This document shows, in pieces, positions 25,585 to 35,335 of a stretch of DNA of 64,000 bases. The notes beneath the pieces are model-generated. The model was given only the letters and a program-made list of their open reading frames with translations, ran no database searches and had not been told where the DNA came from. How positions within the stretch are numbered: position 1 is the stretch's first letter; each line of letters starts with the position of its first letter. The stretch is taken from positions 140,281 to 204,280 of the forward strand of contig CAZJUP010000003.1 of the NCBI GenBank assembly GCA_964549275.1, written 5' to 3'. A program made the translations under genes and the position numbers. Origin of the DNA: CAZJUP01 sp964549275 (GTDB lineage: Bacteria > Fidelibacterota > Marinisomatia > Marinisomatales > TCS55).

Positions 25585-26854
25585 AACGAAACGAAACGGA
25601 ATTCCTGTATCAAAAAATGATCTGAATTTATTTATTAACGAATATGCGAAGGGGAAGCTCCCGGAATACCAAATGTCTGCATTTCTTATGGCGGTATATT
25701 TTTCCGGAATGGAAGATGATGAAATATTTTCTCTGGTGGATGTCATGTTAAAATCCGGAAAACAAATGGATTTTTCACATTTGGATCACTATGTCGCTGA
25801 TAAGCATTCCACCGGTGGCGTAGGAGATAAAGTTTCCATAATCCTCGGCCCTCTCATGGCTGCGGCCGGATTAGCGATTCCAATGCTCAGCGGTCGGAGT
25901 TTGGGCCACACAGGAGGAACCCTGGATAAATTGGAAACCATTCCCGGATATCAAACGGATATACCACTGTATAAGTTTAAAACCATCGTCGATACCGTTG
26001 GCATTTCCATGATTGGCCAAACTGAGGATATATGTCCTGCAGATAAAAAAATGTATGCCTTAAGGGATGTAACAGGAACGGTGGAGTCTATTCCATTGAT
26101 TTGCGGATCGATTATGAGTAAAAAAATTGCAGAAGGTATTCAAGGACTGGTTTTAGATGTAAAAAGCGGAAACGGCGCATTCATGAAAACTCCACAAGAA
26201 GCTAAATCCTTAGGAACAACACTTCAAAAAATTGGAGAAGCGTTTGATGTAAAAACAGATGTTGTGTATTCCAGTATGGAACAACCTCTCGGAAAGACAG
26301 CAGGTCTATGGTGTGAAGTGGCTGAATCCATAAAAGCTCTTCAAGGCAAAGGGGCTGATGATTTAATGGCTGTTACCTTCGAATTGGGAGCAAAGTTGCT
26401 CGTGCAAGCAGGAGTCACCCGTTCAGAAACTGCCGCTATGGGTGTACAGGAAAACTTGATTTCGTCCGGACATGCTCTGGAAAAATTTGTTCAAATGGTG
26501 GAAGCTCAGGGCGGAAATGAGAAAGATATTGAGCACTATAAGCGTCTTCATGTTCCAAGCCATGAAAAACTGTTCACTGCTAAAAAAGAAGGGATCATTC
26601 AAGCTATAAACACCTACAAAATAGGATTGGCTACGGTTGAGTTAGGATGTGGAAGAAAGTCGGTGACTGATGCTGTGGATCCTACAGCCGGAATGGAATT
26701 TTTGAAAAAAATTGGAGACTCTGTTGTCCAGGGAGAACCGCTCATCAGATGTTTCAATTCTAATGAACAAAAACTCGAATCTGCTGTAAATTATCTCCGT
26801 TCTTCCCATACAATTGGGCAGAGTTCGGCGAAACACTCATTATTTATTTCTTAG
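25562..26854 (+). CDS. Pyrimidine-nucleoside (thymidine) phosphorylase
   Basis: 430 aa, nucleoside phosphorylase family II. The phosphate and nucleoside-binding signature runs from DKHSTGGVGDKVS (residues about 80-92) through MLSGRSLGHTGGTLDKLE. SIPLICGSIMSKKIAEG and LDVKSGNGAFMK supply the Lys/Ser of the pyrimidine pocket. The length suits the bacterial pdp/deoA type. It splits thymidine or uridine with phosphate in nucleoside salvage. AAAGGAC precedes the ATG, and the start overlaps the LptF gene. Being paired with an LPS permease is probably incidental. Confidence 0.95.
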   Translation: MIPAELIKTKRNGIPVSKNDLNLFINEYAKGKLPEYQMSAFLMAVYFSGMEDDEIFSLVDVMLKSGKQMDFSHLDHYVADKHSTGGVGDKVSIILGPLMAAAGLAIPMLSGRSLGHTGGTLDKLETIPGYQTDIPLYKFKTIVDTVGISMIGQTEDICPADKKMYALRDVTGTVESIPLICGSIMSKKIAEGIQGLVLDVKSGNGAFMKTPQEAKSLGTTLQKIGEAFDVKTDVVYSSMEQPLGKTAGLWCEVAESIKALQGKGADDLMAVTFELGAKLLVQAGVTRSETAAMGVQENLISSGHALEKFVQMVEAQGGNEKDIEHYKRLHVPSHEKLFTAKKEGIIQAINTYKIGLATVELGCGRKSVTDAVDPTAGMEFLKKIGDSVVQGEPLIRCFNSNEQKLESAVNYLRSSHTIGQSSAKHSLFIS

Positions 26855-26863
26855 GAGGTGAAT

Positions 26864-27634
26864 ATGGACAAATCCTTCAAAAATTTATCTTCAGCAGATC
26901 CTCGGTATATATTAGACGGATTGACAGAAATCGACCACAATCTGAAACAAGATGTCGATCCGAGAATTATACCACTCATGTTTGATGCGGTGACTTCTTT
27001 ATTTTACATTGATCCATTCGACCGTCCTGACCTTCGAGTGGCAATTGAAAAAGCGATGAACACTGTTTCTAAAATGGGTCCAGATATTATTCCGCTGATT
27101 TTGGAAAAAATAAAAGATTCAGATATTAAAGCAGAATTGAATTTTGCCCGATCTTGCGGACTCATGGATGAATCAGCTATTGATCCTCTTATATCCGCTT
27201 TTTCAGATAATAATGAATCGGAAGTTCTTGCATTTGTCCTTTATGCATTCGGAAAAATAAAATCACCAAAAATCGTTAAGGCACTGCCAATCGTCCTACA
27301 AGAAGTAAACAGTCCAAAGAAAAAAATGGAGGACACAGCTGTCCGCGCCTTAGGAAAAATATGTGAAAGCATAAACCCGGATGATTTAGATGGTGAGACC
27401 CAAGATGCTATTTTCGATTCCCTTATTAGTAAACTGTCTCATGCCAATGAAGTCATTCGTTCCAAAGCTATTCGCAGCTTGGGTAAGCTTATAAAGTTTG
27501 GCTTCGTAAATGTAATCCAAAAAAAACAGATCATTTCAACAATTGAAAACGTCCTAGGTTTGGATGAAGAACGACAATTAGATCCTTCCTACCTGGTTCG
27601 AAGAGAAGCCCAGGAAATATTAGAAGCCATTTAA
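26864..27634 (+). CDS. HEAT-repeat protein
   Basis: 256 aa. The ATG at 26864 with AGGAGG at proper distance is preferred over the GTG at 26858. The chain is built of about five or six paired helices with HEAT features: VRALGKICESI, VIRSKAIRSLGKLI and SYLVRREAQEILE. Such proteins are protein-binding scaffolds; no partner is suggested beyond the adjacent phosphorylase, nine bases upstream. Confidence 0.8.
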   Translation: MDKSFKNLSSADPRYILDGLTEIDHNLKQDVDPRIIPLMFDAVTSLFYIDPFDRPDLRVAIEKAMNTVSKMGPDIIPLILEKIKDSDIKAELNFARSCGLMDESAIDPLISAFSDNNESEVLAFVLYAFGKIKSPKIVKALPIVLQEVNSPKKKMEDTAVRALGKICESINPDDLDGETQDAIFDSLISKLSHANEVIRSKAIRSLGKLIKFGFVNVIQKKQIISTIENVLGLDEERQLDPSYLVRREAQEILEAI

Positions 27635-27667
27635 ATTACTTCCTTCCTGTAAGAGTGCTGTAAACTA

Positions 27668-29800
27668 TTAATATTTCTTATGGATTTTACAGGCATGGGC
27701 AGGTTCCGTTCCTTTGATAAAGACCTCCGTTTCCACGGGGCAAAGTGTTGTGGGTTTATCTTTTGTTACAGAACAAATTTCGACCTGAATAACCCCCGAT
27801 GGTTTTAAAAATTCAGCTTGTGCCAAATTTAACGAATCATAAGCGGCTTTCATAAATCTCCCCCATACAGGCAAGGCAGCACGTCCTCCATCTTGACCTT
27901 TACCTAGGCTCACTCGGGGATCGTCTACACCAATCCATGCCCCTGCAGCCATTTGGGGTGTAAATCCTACAAACCAAGCGTCGGTCCAATTCTGAGTCGT
28001 TCCTGTTTTTCCTCCAGCAGGACGATAAAATTGATACCGCCATCTGGCACTTCCACCTGTACCTCGGTCCACGACAGTCTGAAGCATATGGGTCATAACA
28101 TAGGCGGTTTCTGCCCGAAGAACTTCTTCACGAATCGGAGAATATTCCTGGATTACATTTCCATAACGATCCTCAATTTTTGTAATACCAAAGGGTTTGT
28201 TATGCACACCTTGGTTCGCAAAAGTGGCATAAGCACCAACAACATCTAACAGATAGACTTCGGAGGTTCCTAATGCAATGGCATCCACAGCGCGGATATC
28301 TGTAGTAATACCCATTCTTTCTGCAGTCGCTTTCACTTCTGTTGCAGGAACCAATTCCTGTACAATACGAATGGCCACTAAATTAATCGATTTTCTGATT
28401 CCTTCACGTAACGTGGTCAGCCCGCCTGTGCTTCCATCATAGTTGCTGGGCGTCCATTTTTCCCATTCCCCTTCTGCATTGAGTACATTCAATGCCATGG
28501 GTTGATTCATGAGCTGATCGGTAACCGTATACCCATTATCAATGGCTGTGGTATAGACAAATGGTTTAAACACGGAACCAGGCTGCCGCTTCGCCTGAAC
28601 CGCCCTGTTATATTGATCCCGATAATCCGGCCTGCCGCCCACCATGGCAAGAATAGCTCCTGTTTTTGGAGAAACAGCCACGAAAGCTCCCTGAACTAAA
28701 AGTTTATTCCGAAGATCTTCATAAAGGGGTAATTGGCCTTTCATCATTAATCGAACTGTATCCTCTGGGTGAATCCCTAAATAAGCCAGCTGAGAAAATT
28801 CTTCTTCGTTATTAAATAATCGTTCATTGAGCTTAGACTGATTCTTTAGGATGGAATTTAGCAAAGCATCTTCTGCAATTTTCTGAAGGCGAGAATCCAA
28901 CGTTGTATAAATTTTAAGCCCGTCTCGATAAATATTTACGCCCAGTCTTTCATCTTCTTTTTCCAAAAATCGACGAATATATTCTGTAAAATATGGAGCT
29001 TGCCCCTTCATCTGAACTTGTTGAATGTTCTCCAATCCCAAAGCCCTGGATTCTGCATATTCATCCGGCGAAATAAAAGTTAAATCTCGCATGACCCTGA
29101 GGACTACATTTCTTTTATGTTGGGCTCTTTCCGGATGCCGAATGGGTGAATAATAAGCCGGTGCTGGTAAAATCCCAACCAGCATGGCAGACTCATCAAG
29201 GGTAAGCTCGTAAGCCTCTTTTGCATAATACCGCTTTGCCGCAGCCTGAACCCCGTATGTCCCGTGTCCAAAATGTACACTGTTTAAATACATTTCAAGA
29301 ATTTCATCTTTCGTATAGGTCCGTTCAATTTGGACAGCAGTAATCACCTCTTTTATCTTTCTGACGATACTTTTTTTGAACCCGATAGTATCATAAAGCG
29401 TCCGGGCTAACTGCTGAGTCAGCGTACTGAATCCCTGTTGATAACTCAAAGAAAGGATATTGATGACAATGGCACGGGCAACACTTCTCAGAGAAATCCC
29501 CCAATGTTCATGAAACCGTCTGTCTTCTGAAGCAATGACCGCATTACGCATGTGGACGGGAATCTGATCTAATTCAACAAAGACCCTTTTTTCTAAAAAG
29601 AGTTCATTTAACACAACCCCATCAGAAGAATAGATTCTTGTTACCAAGTCCGGATCATAATTTTCTAATTGGTCCAGTGAAGGAAGGTCTCTGGATAAAA
29701 CAAATAAATAAACGAGAACAGCCACCAATCCTCCTAAAGTCATCATTGCAGTCGTCTTTATATAAGACATCCAGGAATTCAATTGAGACTGTTTATCCAT
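27668..29800 (-). CDS. Penicillin-binding protein 1A (class A, bifunctional)
   Basis: 710 aa. A cytoplasmic tail and a single helix (about 15-33) are followed by the GT51 transglycosylase with SEDRRFHEHWGIS and QQLARTLY (motifs 1 and 2), then an LNSVHFGHGTYGVQAAA segment. The transpeptidase has SxxK in PGSVFKPFVY, SxN in RKSINLVA and KTGT in GGKTGTTQNWTDAWFVG. It polymerises and crosslinks peptidoglycan in the periplasm. The ending carries two or more cysteines (EICSVTKDKPTTLCPVE, HACK), which is unusual for a class A PBP. Monocistronic and convergent with the HEAT gene. Confidence 0.96.
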   Translation of the reverse strand: MDKQSQLNSWMSYIKTTAMMTLGGLVAVLVYLFVLSRDLPSLDQLENYDPDLVTRIYSSDGVVLNELFLEKRVFVELDQIPVHMRNAVIASEDRRFHEHWGISLRSVARAIVINILSLSYQQGFSTLTQQLARTLYDTIGFKKSIVRKIKEVITAVQIERTYTKDEILEMYLNSVHFGHGTYGVQAAAKRYYAKEAYELTLDESAMLVGILPAPAYYSPIRHPERAQHKRNVVLRVMRDLTFISPDEYAESRALGLENIQQVQMKGQAPYFTEYIRRFLEKEDERLGVNIYRDGLKIYTTLDSRLQKIAEDALLNSILKNQSKLNERLFNNEEEFSQLAYLGIHPEDTVRLMMKGQLPLYEDLRNKLLVQGAFVAVSPKTGAILAMVGGRPDYRDQYNRAVQAKRQPGSVFKPFVYTTAIDNGYTVTDQLMNQPMALNVLNAEGEWEKWTPSNYDGSTGGLTTLREGIRKSINLVAIRIVQELVPATEVKATAERMGITTDIRAVDAIALGTSEVYLLDVVGAYATFANQGVHNKPFGITKIEDRYGNVIQEYSPIREEVLRAETAYVMTHMLQTVVDRGTGGSARWRYQFYRPAGGKTGTTQNWTDAWFVGFTPQMAAGAWIGVDDPRVSLGKGQDGGRAALPVWGRFMKAAYDSLNLAQAEFLKPSGVIQVEICSVTKDKPTTLCPVETEVFIKGTEPAHACKIHKKY

Positions 29801-29888
29801 CGACTATATTAAGACTGTCAACCCTAAACTCAACAGCCCGTTTTTAACTGGTTAAACCGGGTGGGTATCGATGGGTTCCAATATGATT

Positions 29889-31289
29889 TTATTTTTTTAC
29901 CTTGCGAGGCTGAATCATTTTTTCAGGCTGAACCAATCGGTCAAAATCCTCACCGCTCATATATCCTAGATCAATAATAGTCTCCCGAAGTGATTGGTTT
30001 TTTTCGTAAGCGGTTTTTGCCACTTTCGCAGCCTTATCATATCCGATATGAGGATTTAAAGCTGTAACCAGCATTAAAGAATTATACAAATTTTTATGAA
30101 TCCGTTCTTCATTGGCTTCAATCCCTTCAATGGCATGAACGAGAAATGAATCACAAGCATCAGCTAAAAGTCGGATAGATTGCAACACATTGAATGCCAT
30201 AACAGGGCGATACACATTCAATTCAAAGTTACCGCTGGCCCCGGAGAGAGAAATGGTTAAATCATTCCCCATCACCTGCGCACAAACCATGGTCATAGCT
30301 TCGCACTGCGTTGGGTTCACTTTACCGGGCATAATGGAAGATCCTGGTTCATTAGCCGGTAAAATTAGCTCACCGATCCCAGATCGGGGTCCACTGGCAA
30401 GCCATCGAATGTCATTGGCTATTTTAAATAAGGAACCGGCTACTGTCTTTAAGGCACCGGAAAGCTCTACAATACTATCCTGTCCTCCTAAAGCCTCAAA
30501 TTTATTGGGTGCTGTTTTGAAGGGGAGTTCTGTTAAACGAGAAATCTCTTTGGCTGCTTTTTCACCAAACCCATCAAATGAGTTGATCCCTGTACCCACT
30601 GCAGTACCCCCCATGGCCAATTCGTAGCAATGGTCCAATGTATTTTCTAATCGCTTAATTCCATGGGATAGAGCATAGACATAACCGGAAAATTCCTGCC
30701 CAAGACTAAGGGGCGTAGCATCCTGAAGGTGGGTTCTTCCCAGTTTGACTATTTTTTCAAAAGATTCGGCCTTAGACTTTAAACCGTCCCTAAGTCGCGT
30801 CAATTGTGGGATAAGATTCTGTACGACCGATTCAACGGCTGCAATATTTATGGCCGTTGGAAACGTATCGTTCGTTGATTGTCCCATATTGACATGATCA
30901 TTAGGGTGTACAGGGGTTTTGCTTCCCATTTTTCCACCCAGTAATTCGATAGAACGGTTCGCTATTACCTCATTAAAATTCATATTTGTCTGTGTCCCAG
31001 ACCCTGTTTGCCATACCACAAGTGGAAAGTGGTTATCCAGCTTCCCATCAATGACCTCATCCGCTGCCTGCCTGATAGTTGCGGCTAAATTAGAACTCAT
31101 CAACCCCTCTGTTTCGTTAACAGTGGCAGCCGCTTTCTTCAGAAGACCATAGGCACGAATGAATTCCCGGGGGAATCTTTCATCTCCAATTTTAAAATTA
31201 TTTACAGATCGTTGGGTCTGCGCCCCGTAATACCGATCTTCAGGTACATCTACCGGACCCATACTATCATGCTCTGTGCGATAATTCAT
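29889..31289 (-). CDS. fumC: Fumarate hydratase class II
   Basis: 466 aa, the full length of FumC. The fumarase/aspartase signature GSSIMPGKVNP is clear, with GSGTQTNMNFNEVIANR (substrate site), HPNDHVNMGQSTND and TAVGTGIN. It interconverts fumarate and malate in the TCA cycle and lacks iron-sulfur clusters. It lies 28 bp downstream of korB on the same strand, so TCA-cycle enzymes are grouped and probably co-transcribed. GGGGG precedes the ATG. Confidence 0.97.
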   Translation of the reverse strand: MNYRTEHDSMGPVDVPEDRYYGAQTQRSVNNFKIGDERFPREFIRAYGLLKKAAATVNETEGLMSSNLAATIRQAADEVIDGKLDNHFPLVVWQTGSGTQTNMNFNEVIANRSIELLGGKMGSKTPVHPNDHVNMGQSTNDTFPTAINIAAVESVVQNLIPQLTRLRDGLKSKAESFEKIVKLGRTHLQDATPLSLGQEFSGYVYALSHGIKRLENTLDHCYELAMGGTAVGTGINSFDGFGEKAAKEISRLTELPFKTAPNKFEALGGQDSIVELSGALKTVAGSLFKIANDIRWLASGPRSGIGELILPANEPGSSIMPGKVNPTQCEAMTMVCAQVMGNDLTISLSGASGNFELNVYRPVMAFNVLQSIRLLADACDSFLVHAIEGIEANEERIHKNLYNSLMLVTALNPHIGYDKAAKVAKTAYEKNQSLRETIIDLGYMSGEDFDRLVQPEKMIQPRKVKK

Positions 31290-31317
31290 TGTATCCCCCT
31301 ACTGTTTTTTAATTTTA

Positions 31318-32340
31318 TTATTGGACAACCCAAGTATCACCTGTATTTAATAAATCCTGAACGGTCCCTTTGCCTTTTAATTCTGCTGCTTTTTCCAGCT
31401 GCTCATCCAATTGATCATTATAGGTTGGTGCATCCACGGCGTAAAGCACTCCGATAGGATCAGGGAAATCTTCCTGATAAGTAAAGTTGGCCAATAAAGA
31501 TGCCAGCACATAATCTTTTTCATCGTGAACCAACATATCACTTTCTGACCATTTCCCACCTAATTTAACTACAGTTGGGAGATTTCCATCTAATCGAATA
31601 CCTTTTTTGTTTTCAGAACCAAAAACCATAGGTTTTCCGTCTTCGAGCCATAACACCCGATCAGATTTCGTATCTTTATTGGTCATAGGTTCAAATGCTT
31701 TATCGTTAAAAATCAAACAATTCTGATAGATTTCTAAAAAAGATGTCCCCACGTGTTCATGGGACCGATGAATCATCGCCTGCATATGTTTGGTTTCTCT
31801 GTCAATGGTTCGAGCCACAAATGTGGCATCTGCACCTAAGGCAAGAGAAAGGGGGTTAAATGGTCTGTCTAGAGATCCAAATGGTGTCGATTTCGTAATT
31901 TTTCCTTTTTCAGATGTAGGTGAATACTGACCCTTTGTCAGACCGTAAATGCGATTATTAAATAACAATACATTTATATCCAGGTTACGCCTTACTAAAT
32001 GAATGGTATGATTTCCACCAATGGATAATCCATCTCCATCCCCTGTTACAACCCAAACTGAAAGTTCTGGGTTTGCTAATTTAACACCAGAGGCAATGGC
32101 TGCGGCCCTTCCATGAATGGTATGAAAACCATAAGTATTCATATAATAAGGGAAACGGCTCGAGCAACCAATTCCGGAAACAAAAACAAATTTTTCTTTT
32201 GGAACGCCCAAATCCGGAAACACTTTTTGAGTTTGGGCTAATATAGCATAATCACCACACCCTGGACACCACCGAACTGATTGGTCCGATGTAAAATCCA
32301 TCCGAGTATATTTTTTTAATTCTTGAGTCACTTCAGTCAT
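31318..32340 (-). CDS. korB: 2-oxoglutarate:ferredoxin oxidoreductase, beta subunit
   Basis: 340 aa. The thiamine-pyrophosphate site is GDGDGLSIGGNHTIHLVRRN; the [4Fe-4S] cysteines are in RWCPGCGDY and SGIGCSSRFP plus one later Cys. Matches the KorB/VorB beta family. With KorA it links 2-oxoglutarate decarboxylation to ferredoxin reduction, and can run reductively. It starts one base after korA ends. Confidence 0.93.
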   Translation of the reverse strand: MTEVTQELKKYTRMDFTSDQSVRWCPGCGDYAILAQTQKVFPDLGVPKEKFVFVSGIGCSSRFPYYMNTYGFHTIHGRAAAIASGVKLANPELSVWVVTGDGDGLSIGGNHTIHLVRRNLDINVLLFNNRIYGLTKGQYSPTSEKGKITKSTPFGSLDRPFNPLSLALGADATFVARTIDRETKHMQAMIHRSHEHVGTSFLEIYQNCLIFNDKAFEPMTNKDTKSDRVLWLEDGKPMVFGSENKKGIRLDGNLPTVVKLGGKWSESDMLVHDEKDYVLASLLANFTYQEDFPDPIGVLYAVDAPTYNDQLDEQLEKAAELKGKGTVQDLLNTGDTWVVQ

Positions 32341-32341
32341 T

Positions 32342-34186
32342 TTATTTCCCTAACAACTCCTCTGCTTTTTCCACTATATCTTTCCCCCGGATTGGTTTTC
32401 CATACATCAAATTAAGTCCTTTTGCATCCACAAGATATTCTGCCCGAATTAATTTAATCAATTGGCCATTATTAATTTCCGGAATCAAGATATGATTAAA
32501 CCGAATCAGAATATCGCCTAAATCGTTAGGGAAAGGAAATACCCACCGTAAATGAACATGAGCCACATTCTGATCGCCTTCTCGAAGAATCTCAGCCGCA
32601 GCCCTGCAAGCGCCTTTTGTCCCCCCCCAACTTAAAATAAGTAAATCTCCACTGGAATCACCCCAAACCTCAGTTGGATCTATATCTTTAGCAACATTGG
32701 CTACTTTCTGAGCACGAGTTTTAACCATGTAATGATGGTTGTCCGGATCATAACTCACATTACCTGTTTTATCTTCTTTTTCCAAACCGCCAATCCGGTG
32801 CTCTAATTCTTCAGTCCCGGGTATAGCCCATAACCGACCTAAAGATTCATCTCGTGTATAAGGAAAAAACTCTCCATCTTTCATATCTGAGCTATTGGCA
32901 AATCGAACTTGAATAGGGTCTAATTCACTCATCTTTGGAACTGACCATGGCTCAGATCCGTTCGCTAAGTAACCATCAGTCAATAAAACTACCGGAGTCA
33001 TATATTTCAATGCAATTTTTGCCGCTTCATAGGCCGCATAAAAACAATCCCCCGGAGTCTCAGCTGCAATCACAGGTACCGGTGCTTCTCCATTTCGTCC
33101 ATAGACAGCTTGAAAAAGATCAGATTGTTCTGTCTTTGTCGGCAATCCTGTACTAGGTCCCCCTCTTTGAACATTAATCACGACCAATGGGAGTTCTGCA
33201 ATGATGGCTAATCCCATGGCTTCACCTTTGAGGGCTACACCCGGCCCTGATGTTGCTGTAATGGCCAAATCTCCGGCAAAAGCTGCTCCGATAGCTGAGG
33301 CAACTCCCGCAATCTCATCTTCAGCTTGAAATGTTTTTATCCCTAAATGTTTCCATGAAGACAAGACATGTAATATATCGCTGGCAGGTGTAATAGGGTA
33401 TCCACCGAAGAATAATTCTAAATTTGCTTTTTCCGCTGCAGCTGCCAATCCCATAGCTGTTGCTTGGTTTCCATTTACATTTCGATAGGTACCGGGGGGT
33501 AAAGTTGCCTTATCAACACTGTATCGAGTTGTGAAAATTTCAGCTGTATCTCCAAAATGATATCCCGTTTCCAATGCACGAATATTAGCTTCAACCAATT
33601 CAGGACGTTTTGCGAATTTAATATTTAACCATTTTTTTGTTGATTCCAATGGACGATCATAAATCCAAAATAACAATCCTAATGCGAAAAAGTTTTTTGT
33701 CCGTTCAACGGTTTTAGACGGTAATCCTAAATCAGCGCAAGCATTGGTGACCATTTTTCCCATTTCCACAGCATACAATTGATAATAATCTTCCAATGAA
33801 TCATCTTCAAGAGGGTTTGTTTCATACCCTGCCAGAGTGAGATTCTTCCGGTTGAATGCGTTGGCATTGGCTATGATAGTTCCCCCGGGATTCAATTCTT
33901 GGAGATGCACTTTTAAAGCTGCGGGATTCATAGCGACTAAAACATCCGGATGGTCTCCTGGAGTATGAATATCTTTTGAGCTGAATTGGATTTGGAATGC
34001 GCTAACTCCGGCTAAGGACCCAGCAGGGGCGCGAATCTCAGCGGGATAATCCGGCAGGGTACTCAAATCATTTCCAACAATGGCAGTTGTTTCCGTAAAC
34101 CGTCCTCCGGTTAATTGCATTCCATCTCCTGAATCACCGGCAAAACGAATTACAACTTCTTCGACCTGCTGCGTGGTCTTACTCAT
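32342..34186 (-). CDS. korA: 2-oxoglutarate:ferredoxin oxidoreductase, gamma-alpha fused subunit
   Basis: 614 aa. Residues 1 to about 190 are the gamma domain (FAGDSGDGMQLTGGRF, LPDYPAEIRAPAGS), which in many organisms is a separate subunit. From about 205 the alpha (pyrimidine) domain begins: ATAMGLAAAAEKANL, GGYPITPASDILHVLS, AEDEIAGVASAIGAAFAG, TATSGPGVALKGEAMGLA, VQRGGPSTGLPTKTEQSDL. The TransE-like C-terminal part runs to the end. The fused arrangement is common in the KorAB pair of Bacteroidota and relatives. No promoter was identified in the 270 bp upstream. Confidence 0.93.
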   Translation of the reverse strand: MSKTTQQVEEVVIRFAGDSGDGMQLTGGRFTETTAIVGNDLSTLPDYPAEIRAPAGSLAGVSAFQIQFSSKDIHTPGDHPDVLVAMNPAALKVHLQELNPGGTIIANANAFNRKNLTLAGYETNPLEDDSLEDYYQLYAVEMGKMVTNACADLGLPSKTVERTKNFFALGLLFWIYDRPLESTKKWLNIKFAKRPELVEANIRALETGYHFGDTAEIFTTRYSVDKATLPPGTYRNVNGNQATAMGLAAAAEKANLELFFGGYPITPASDILHVLSSWKHLGIKTFQAEDEIAGVASAIGAAFAGDLAITATSGPGVALKGEAMGLAIIAELPLVVINVQRGGPSTGLPTKTEQSDLFQAVYGRNGEAPVPVIAAETPGDCFYAAYEAAKIALKYMTPVVLLTDGYLANGSEPWSVPKMSELDPIQVRFANSSDMKDGEFFPYTRDESLGRLWAIPGTEELEHRIGGLEKEDKTGNVSYDPDNHHYMVKTRAQKVANVAKDIDPTEVWGDSSGDLLILSWGGTKGACRAAAEILREGDQNVAHVHLRWVFPFPNDLGDILIRFNHILIPEINNGQLIKLIRAEYLVDAKGLNLMYGKPIRGKDIVEKAEELLGK

Positions 34187-34459
34187 AAATGGTTCCTTGA
34201 AATGTTTCTAAATAAGGGTGTTAATAAATGATATACTGAGGTGCCTGGTCCCGGTATGATAAATTATTTTCATTGGGGTGTGTTTTCCAATCGTCATTTT
34301 CGACTTTATGCCAGACTGGAATTTACCAATCATATTTCACTCAATACAAATATTAAGGATGAACAACTTGATTAAATTGTCGTGGAAAATCTTCTGGCTC
34401 TTTTTTGCGGGATTGTTGCAGTTTAATGAATCTATCAGTAAACTCTAATGGAGTGAGTT
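34187..34459. other. Non-coding gap with a possible 29-aa leader peptide
   Basis: This 273-bp gap separates divergent korA and the unknown gene at 34460. On the plus strand 34359-34448 encodes a 29-residue hydrophobic peptide (MNNLIKLSWKIFWLFFAGLL...) that ends just before the ribosome site of the next gene. The AAGG in front of its ATG is too close to be a good ribosome site. No promoter or hairpin was recognised. Confidence 0.3.
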
Positions 34460-35263
34460 ATGTTCGATAGAGACGATCATCGCCAATTATCCTTTTTTCC
34501 AGAGTTAGATGGACGCACATCCATCCCTTCCTTGTCTACTCTCCCTGCCTTCGACCTTGCGTTGGGCAACCTCATCAAGATGAGCGACCTTGGAGCATTT
34601 ATTCAGTTAAACATTCAAGGATTGGAAAAAGTGTATAGTTTAAATGTAGCAGACTTGAATATCCCTTCCGATTTTTTAAATATTCCCCAAAACTATTCCC
34701 CAATAACTATTCACCTTTTTCCTCCCGATTTACGAAATAAAGTCAAAAAATTCACCTACGATATCAAAGCTTTTTTTAATAAAGGAAATTCATTCCCAAC
34801 TTCCTTTGGATATTTTCTTTTTCGTTCTCATTTTAATATTTGGAAAAGTTTCATCGAAGACCAACGCCATAACATGATCGATGCACTTACAGAAACTCTG
34901 GGTCGAGGAAAGTATGGTCAGCATTTTTTACATCATTTACAAGAAGGGTATGACCATTTTCATTCCCTCGCAGATATTACAGCGCCCTGGACGTTTAGAG
35001 AACATCTTTTGCTTAAGAATGTGGAAGCATCCAGAAAATCCTTGTTGGAAAGTGGAATAACCCTCCATAACCTAAGGGCCACCGAAGTTGATTTTCCCTT
35101 CTTGGCATTGATTCTAAAAACAAACCATATTCCCCTCGTTCTTCACCAATTTCTCCATCAAGTTCAAATTCATTTTATTTTCAAATCTGTCCACCTTGAA
35201 TATTTATCCGATAAAGAAATCAATACCATCGAGGATATTCGAAAGTTAACAGAAGGATTATAA
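34460..35263 (+). CDS. Unknown protein next to selD
   Basis: 267 aa with no signal peptide or membrane helix. The opening DRDDHRQLSFFPEL contains a Q-L-S-F-F-P patch reminiscent of a short linear peptide. The middle region is aromatic and basic (KKFTYDIKAFFNKGNSFPTSFGYFLFRSHFNIW), and the last 60 residues form amphipathic helices (PLVLHQFLHQVQIHFIF). GGAG is six bases before the ATG. I do not recognise a family. It ends 72 bp before selD on the same strand, and the two could share a transcript. Confidence 0.75.
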   Translation: MFDRDDHRQLSFFPELDGRTSIPSLSTLPAFDLALGNLIKMSDLGAFIQLNIQGLEKVYSLNVADLNIPSDFLNIPQNYSPITIHLFPPDLRNKVKKFTYDIKAFFNKGNSFPTSFGYFLFRSHFNIWKSFIEDQRHNMIDALTETLGRGKYGQHFLHHLQEGYDHFHSLADITAPWTFREHLLLKNVEASRKSLLESGITLHNLRATEVDFPFLALILKTNHIPLVLHQFLHQVQIHFIFKSVHLEYLSDKEINTIEDIRKLTEGL

Positions 35264-35335
35264 TCAAACGCTATATTAATTATTTCTGCTCGTAATTTCT
35301 TTATTCTCTCAAGGTCTGTTCCGTAAATTTTATAA

